Source: JAPSGM01 sp036556985 (lineage in GTDB: Bacteria > Chloroflexota > Limnocylindria > QHBO01). Taken from it: a DNA stretch of 15,801 bases. The stretch lies in the NCBI GenBank assembly GCA_036556985.1, contig DATBIK010000065.1, positions 1 through 15,801 on the forward strand, written 5' to 3'. Made by a program: the position numbers and the translations under genes. Below are positions 14,866-15,801 of this stretch, piece after piece (the stretch's first letter is position 1; every line of letters begins with the position of its first letter). Below the pieces are notes generated by a model. The model made no database searches, was not told the origin of the DNA, and worked only from the letters and a program-made list of their open reading frames with translations.

Positions 14866-15801
14866 CTCTCCCCGCGCGGGACCGACGGGGGTGGCACCAC
14901 CCGGGTCCGCATCACCGAAGGTGTCTCGCGCTCCCCGCCCGGCACCTCACCGTCGAGGTAGATGCGCACCTCGATGAGCCCCTCCTTCAGTGGCGCGTCG
15001 CTGATCAGGCGCCAGGCGGCGTGCGATAGGTTCGCGACCCGCTGATCGGGAGTGCCCCAGTAGCACGGGCAGGAGTCGACGACGGGCAGCACGGCACAGC
15101 GATCCGCGCAGACCGCCACGCTGCCGCTCACGGCGAGGGCCTCGCCGCCGAGGGCGAGCGGCAACGCGACGGTGGGGACGTCCCGCATGCCGCGCGTGAA
15201 GGGGTAGCTGCTCGCCTCGCCGCGCTCCGGTCCGCCGGGGGTGGTCGGCGCGGCCTGGCCGGCCGGGGCCGTCGAGAACCTTGCCAGGCCCCCGCGGATC
15301 CGGCTGCCGTCGAATACCTGCCGGGGATCGCCGGCGAACGCGTACCAGTAGTCGACCTGCCCACCAAAGTAGGGCGAGCGGTGCAGCCAGACCTCGGCGC
15401 CGTCCACAAGCGGGTGCGCGTGCCGGCTGGCGGCCGCGGCGTCGTAGTGCGGCTCGGACGCGAAGACCCGGCCGAAGGGCAGCCGGCCGCGGCCCAGCAG
15501 CCGGTCGAGGAGGACTGCCGCACCGCCGTAGAAGTCGGTCGCGAAGTAGGCCGACGCGCCCATCGCCAGCATCGGCCGCGAATAGTTGGCGACGTGCGCC
15601 AGCGCCTCCTGCTCGGTTGGCGGCGGAAGCCCGCCCTCGGAGGCGCCGGGCGCGTAGCACGCGTTCGAGTAGATCATCACGAAGCCCGGCGCGGGCCGCA
15701 GGTTCGCCTCCAGCCACGCCTCGCCGTGGTAGCGCAGGCGACCGTCCGAGATGACGTCGCTGTGCGTCCCGTCGGCGGCTGGGCCCTGGAGGCCCCAGCC
15801 G
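14862..15801 (-). CDS. Protein with C-terminal double-psi beta-barrel (RlpA-like) domain, 5' end outside window
   Basis: The frame is open to the window edge; 312 residues are visible and an internal ATG at 15680 is not the start, because the sequence upstream (SDGRLRYHGEAWLEANLRPAPGF) is protein-like. The first visible part (IYSNACYAPGASEGG, then NYSRPMLAMGASAYFATDFYGGAAVLLDRLL) looks like a globular domain with conserved-looking Asn/Cys and Gly, which I cannot assign. The last 90 residues, CADRCAVLPVVDSCPCYWGTPDQRVANLSHAAWRLI, resemble the double-psi beta-barrel of RlpA/expansin-like proteins, where VVDxCPC and (D/N)LSxxA are typical. Such proteins are usually extracellular and act on cell-wall or surface glycans. 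Function is unknown. Confidence 0.75.
   Translation of the reverse strand, partial: GWGLQGPAADGTHSDVISDGRLRYHGEAWLEANLRPAPGFVMIYSNACYAPGASEGGLPPPTEQEALAHVANYSRPMLAMGASAYFATDFYGGAAVLLDRLLGRGRLPFGRVFASEPHYDAAAASRHAHPLVDGAEVWLHRSPYFGGQVDYWYAFAGDPRQVFDGSRIRGGLARFSTAPAGQAAPTTPGGPERGEASSYPFTRGMRDVPTVALPLALGGEALAVSGSVAVCADRCAVLPVVDSCPCYWGTPDQRVANLSHAAWRLISDAPLKEGLIEVRIYLDGEVPGGERETPSVMRTRVVPPPSVPRGES

Overview
The window is high-GC DNA (about 70% by eye), densely packed with genes and full of 4-base start/stop overlaps. It carries ordinary chromosomal genes: an ECF nickel/cobalt transporter, pantothenate synthesis genes and small regulators. No phage or insertion-sequence genes are visible. The gene mix, the fused and partner-specific families, and the many starts that look leaderless suggest a high-GC, uncultured-type Chloroflexota or an actinobacterial relative. 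That assignment is an inference from style, not from a marker gene.

Layout. (1) 1-1905: the 3' part of a secreted ExeM/NucH-type nuclease, ending at a bidirectional terminator shared with a small membrane protein on the - strand (1979-2305). (2) 2427-6473: a metal-homeostasis locus. A Fur-family regulator and a ureohydrolase (- strand, overlapping by 4 nt) are divergent from a complete CbiM/N/Q/O-type ECF nickel/cobalt transporter (+ strand, four genes chained by 4-nt overlaps). One dyad operator at 3819-3840 covers the -35 boxes of both promoters. (3) 6526-7311: an ArsR-type regulator fused to an SRPBCC/AHSA1 domain, with a perfect palindrome inside its own promoter. (4) 7354-7717: two tandem 144-bp copies of an unrecognised element with long terminal inverted repeats, 220 bp apart. 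The second copy supplies the stop codon of the neighbouring cyclase gene. (5) 7695-10674: a - strand operon of an HxlR regulator, an MFS transporter and a membrane adenylate cyclase. It is divergent from a + strand group (10760-12412) of a cytoplasmic-looking trypsin/PDZ protease, a UBP-type zinc-finger protein and a lipoprotein, across a palindromic operator. (6) 12444-14865: a Rossmann/DUF2520 protein, panC and panB, a pantothenate cluster without a classical panE. (7) 14862-15801: the 3' part of a - strand gene with a double-psi beta-barrel-like C-terminus. Its stop codon shares CTAG with the panB stop.

The most interesting regions are the metal locus and the tandem element. In the metal locus, one Nur-like site appears to control both metal uptake and a ureohydrolase with altered metal-ligand motifs. 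The NikM-like subunit has its two key histidines exactly 18 residues out of register, and the CbiQ subunit appears to start at ATA. The tandem element at 7354-7717 is the best candidate for something undescribed.
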